A stretch of DNA of 64,000 bases from CAVQGZ01 sp963712175 (GTDB lineage: Bacteria > Actinomycetota > Actinomycetes > Jiangellales > Jiangellaceae): the NCBI GenBank assembly GCA_963712175.1, contig CAVQGZ010000004.1, positions 186,001-250,000 of the forward strand, read 5' to 3'. The notes beneath the pieces are model-generated. The model searched no databases and was not told the origin of the DNA. It saw only the letters and a program-made list of their open reading frames with translations. Position 1 is the first letter of the stretch; each line of letters begins with the position of its first letter. Positions 63,759 through 64,000 of this stretch are shown in pieces. The position numbers and the translations under genes are program-made.

Positions 63759-63791
63759 CGCATCACCTCGACCTGCCTGAGAGGAACCGCC

Positions 63792-64000
63792 GTGACCGTC
63801 ACGTGGCCGACTGCCGACACCCGCTGGCGCTGCAGCCAGTGCGGCAACCTGACGCGGTTCGACGTCGTGCGGTCGTCGCGGGTGAAGGAGTACGTGCACC
63901 TCGACCTGTCAGGCGAGCCTGAGGTGGAGGAGACCGAGGTGATCTCGGAGACCCTCGAGCAGGTGCGATGCCGCTGGTGTGGGTCGACGGGGACGGTCGA
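63792..64000 (+). CDS. Zinc-ribbon-like protein, 3' truncated by window edge
   Basis: Visible residues run VTVTWPTADTRWRCSQCGNLTRFDVVRSSR and VRCRWCGSTGTV. Two Cys pairs (CSQC and CRWC) 50 residues apart suggest a zinc ribbon. Between them is an acidic strand region (YVHLDLSGEPEVEETEV). GAGAGGAA lies upstream of GTG 63792. It is a conserved actinobacterial type of unknown role. The rest is beyond 64000. Confidence 0.68.
   Translation, partial: MTVTWPTADTRWRCSQCGNLTRFDVVRSSRVKEYVHLDLSGEPEVEETEVISETLEQVRCRWCGSTGTV

Overview
The window is about 64 kb of G+C-rich actinobacterial chromosome. It is densely packed and carries mostly housekeeping genes on both strands. The taxonomic pointers are an RNase H/acid phosphatase gene next to rnpB, glnA2-glnE, lipB-lipA-DUF4191, polyphosphate glucokinase, a PspA/PspAA/HtpX/PspAB set, a menaquinol-type qcrCAB plus ctaCDEF respiratory set, a GlnR-type operator, and frequent GTG starts with a -10 hexamer 6-9 nt upstream. 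I would place it in Actinomycetota, perhaps Micrococcales (Intrasporangiaceae-like); the family is a guess. I saw no phage, IS element, CRISPR array or tRNA.

Layout. 0-5 kb: 3' part of the RNase H/phosphatase gene, rnpB, a long inverted repeat, a ferritin-like protein, and a membrane flippase with a degenerate kinase domain. 5-9.7 kb: leftward ppgK, map, panB, nadE. 9.7-15.9 kb: rightward glnA2, glnE, PlsY-like protein, EEP hydrolase. 15.9-19.2 kb: leftward PLP decarboxylase and glnA1 behind a four-half-site GlnR box. 19.2-25.5 kb: RDD protein, CIRCE-controlled hsp20, DUF4191/lipA/lipB, and a MarR/MMPL divergent pair. 25.5-33 kb: S51 peptidase and flavoprotein, a pseudokinase membrane protein, epimerase, sucB, lpdA. 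33-37.5 kb: pepA, gcvT, alpha/beta hydrolase. 37.4-43.1 kb: a leftward cobalamin operon (SCO2322-type protein, ecfT, double ecfA, S component, cobT) behind a cobalamin riboswitch. 43-48 kb: aldo/keto reductase, DUF3043, pspA-pspAA-htpX-pspAB. 48-52.7 kb: nadA, glycerate kinase, HesB/ErpA, TusA-like protein, cysteine desulfurase. 52.8-62.2 kb: ctaCDF facing qcrB-qcrA-qcrC-ctaE, with a PNPOx-like protein and an M48 protease between. 62.2-64 kb: receiver-like protein, trpD, and the start of a zinc-ribbon protein.

Functional links. Glutamine synthetase, its adenylyltransferase and a GlnR site form a nitrogen block. lipA/lipB make the lipoyl groups carried by SucB and reoxidised by LpdA; GcvT works in the lipoyl-dependent glycine cleavage system. 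NadA, an Fe-S enzyme, lies beside Fe-S and sulfur-transfer genes. CtaC/D/E/F and QcrA/B/C form the cytochrome bcc-aa3 branch.

Quality warning. At least 13 conserved genes each read as two overlapping frames joined by a one-base indel. They include lipA, lpdA, qcrA, qcrB, the cysteine desulfurase and the ECF genes. In every case the gene length is off by the expected remainder modulo 3, and the break is often in a short G/C run. A MarR gene is also broken but cannot be fully resolved. I read these as assembly or sequencing indels, not real pseudogenes, and annotate each across its break.
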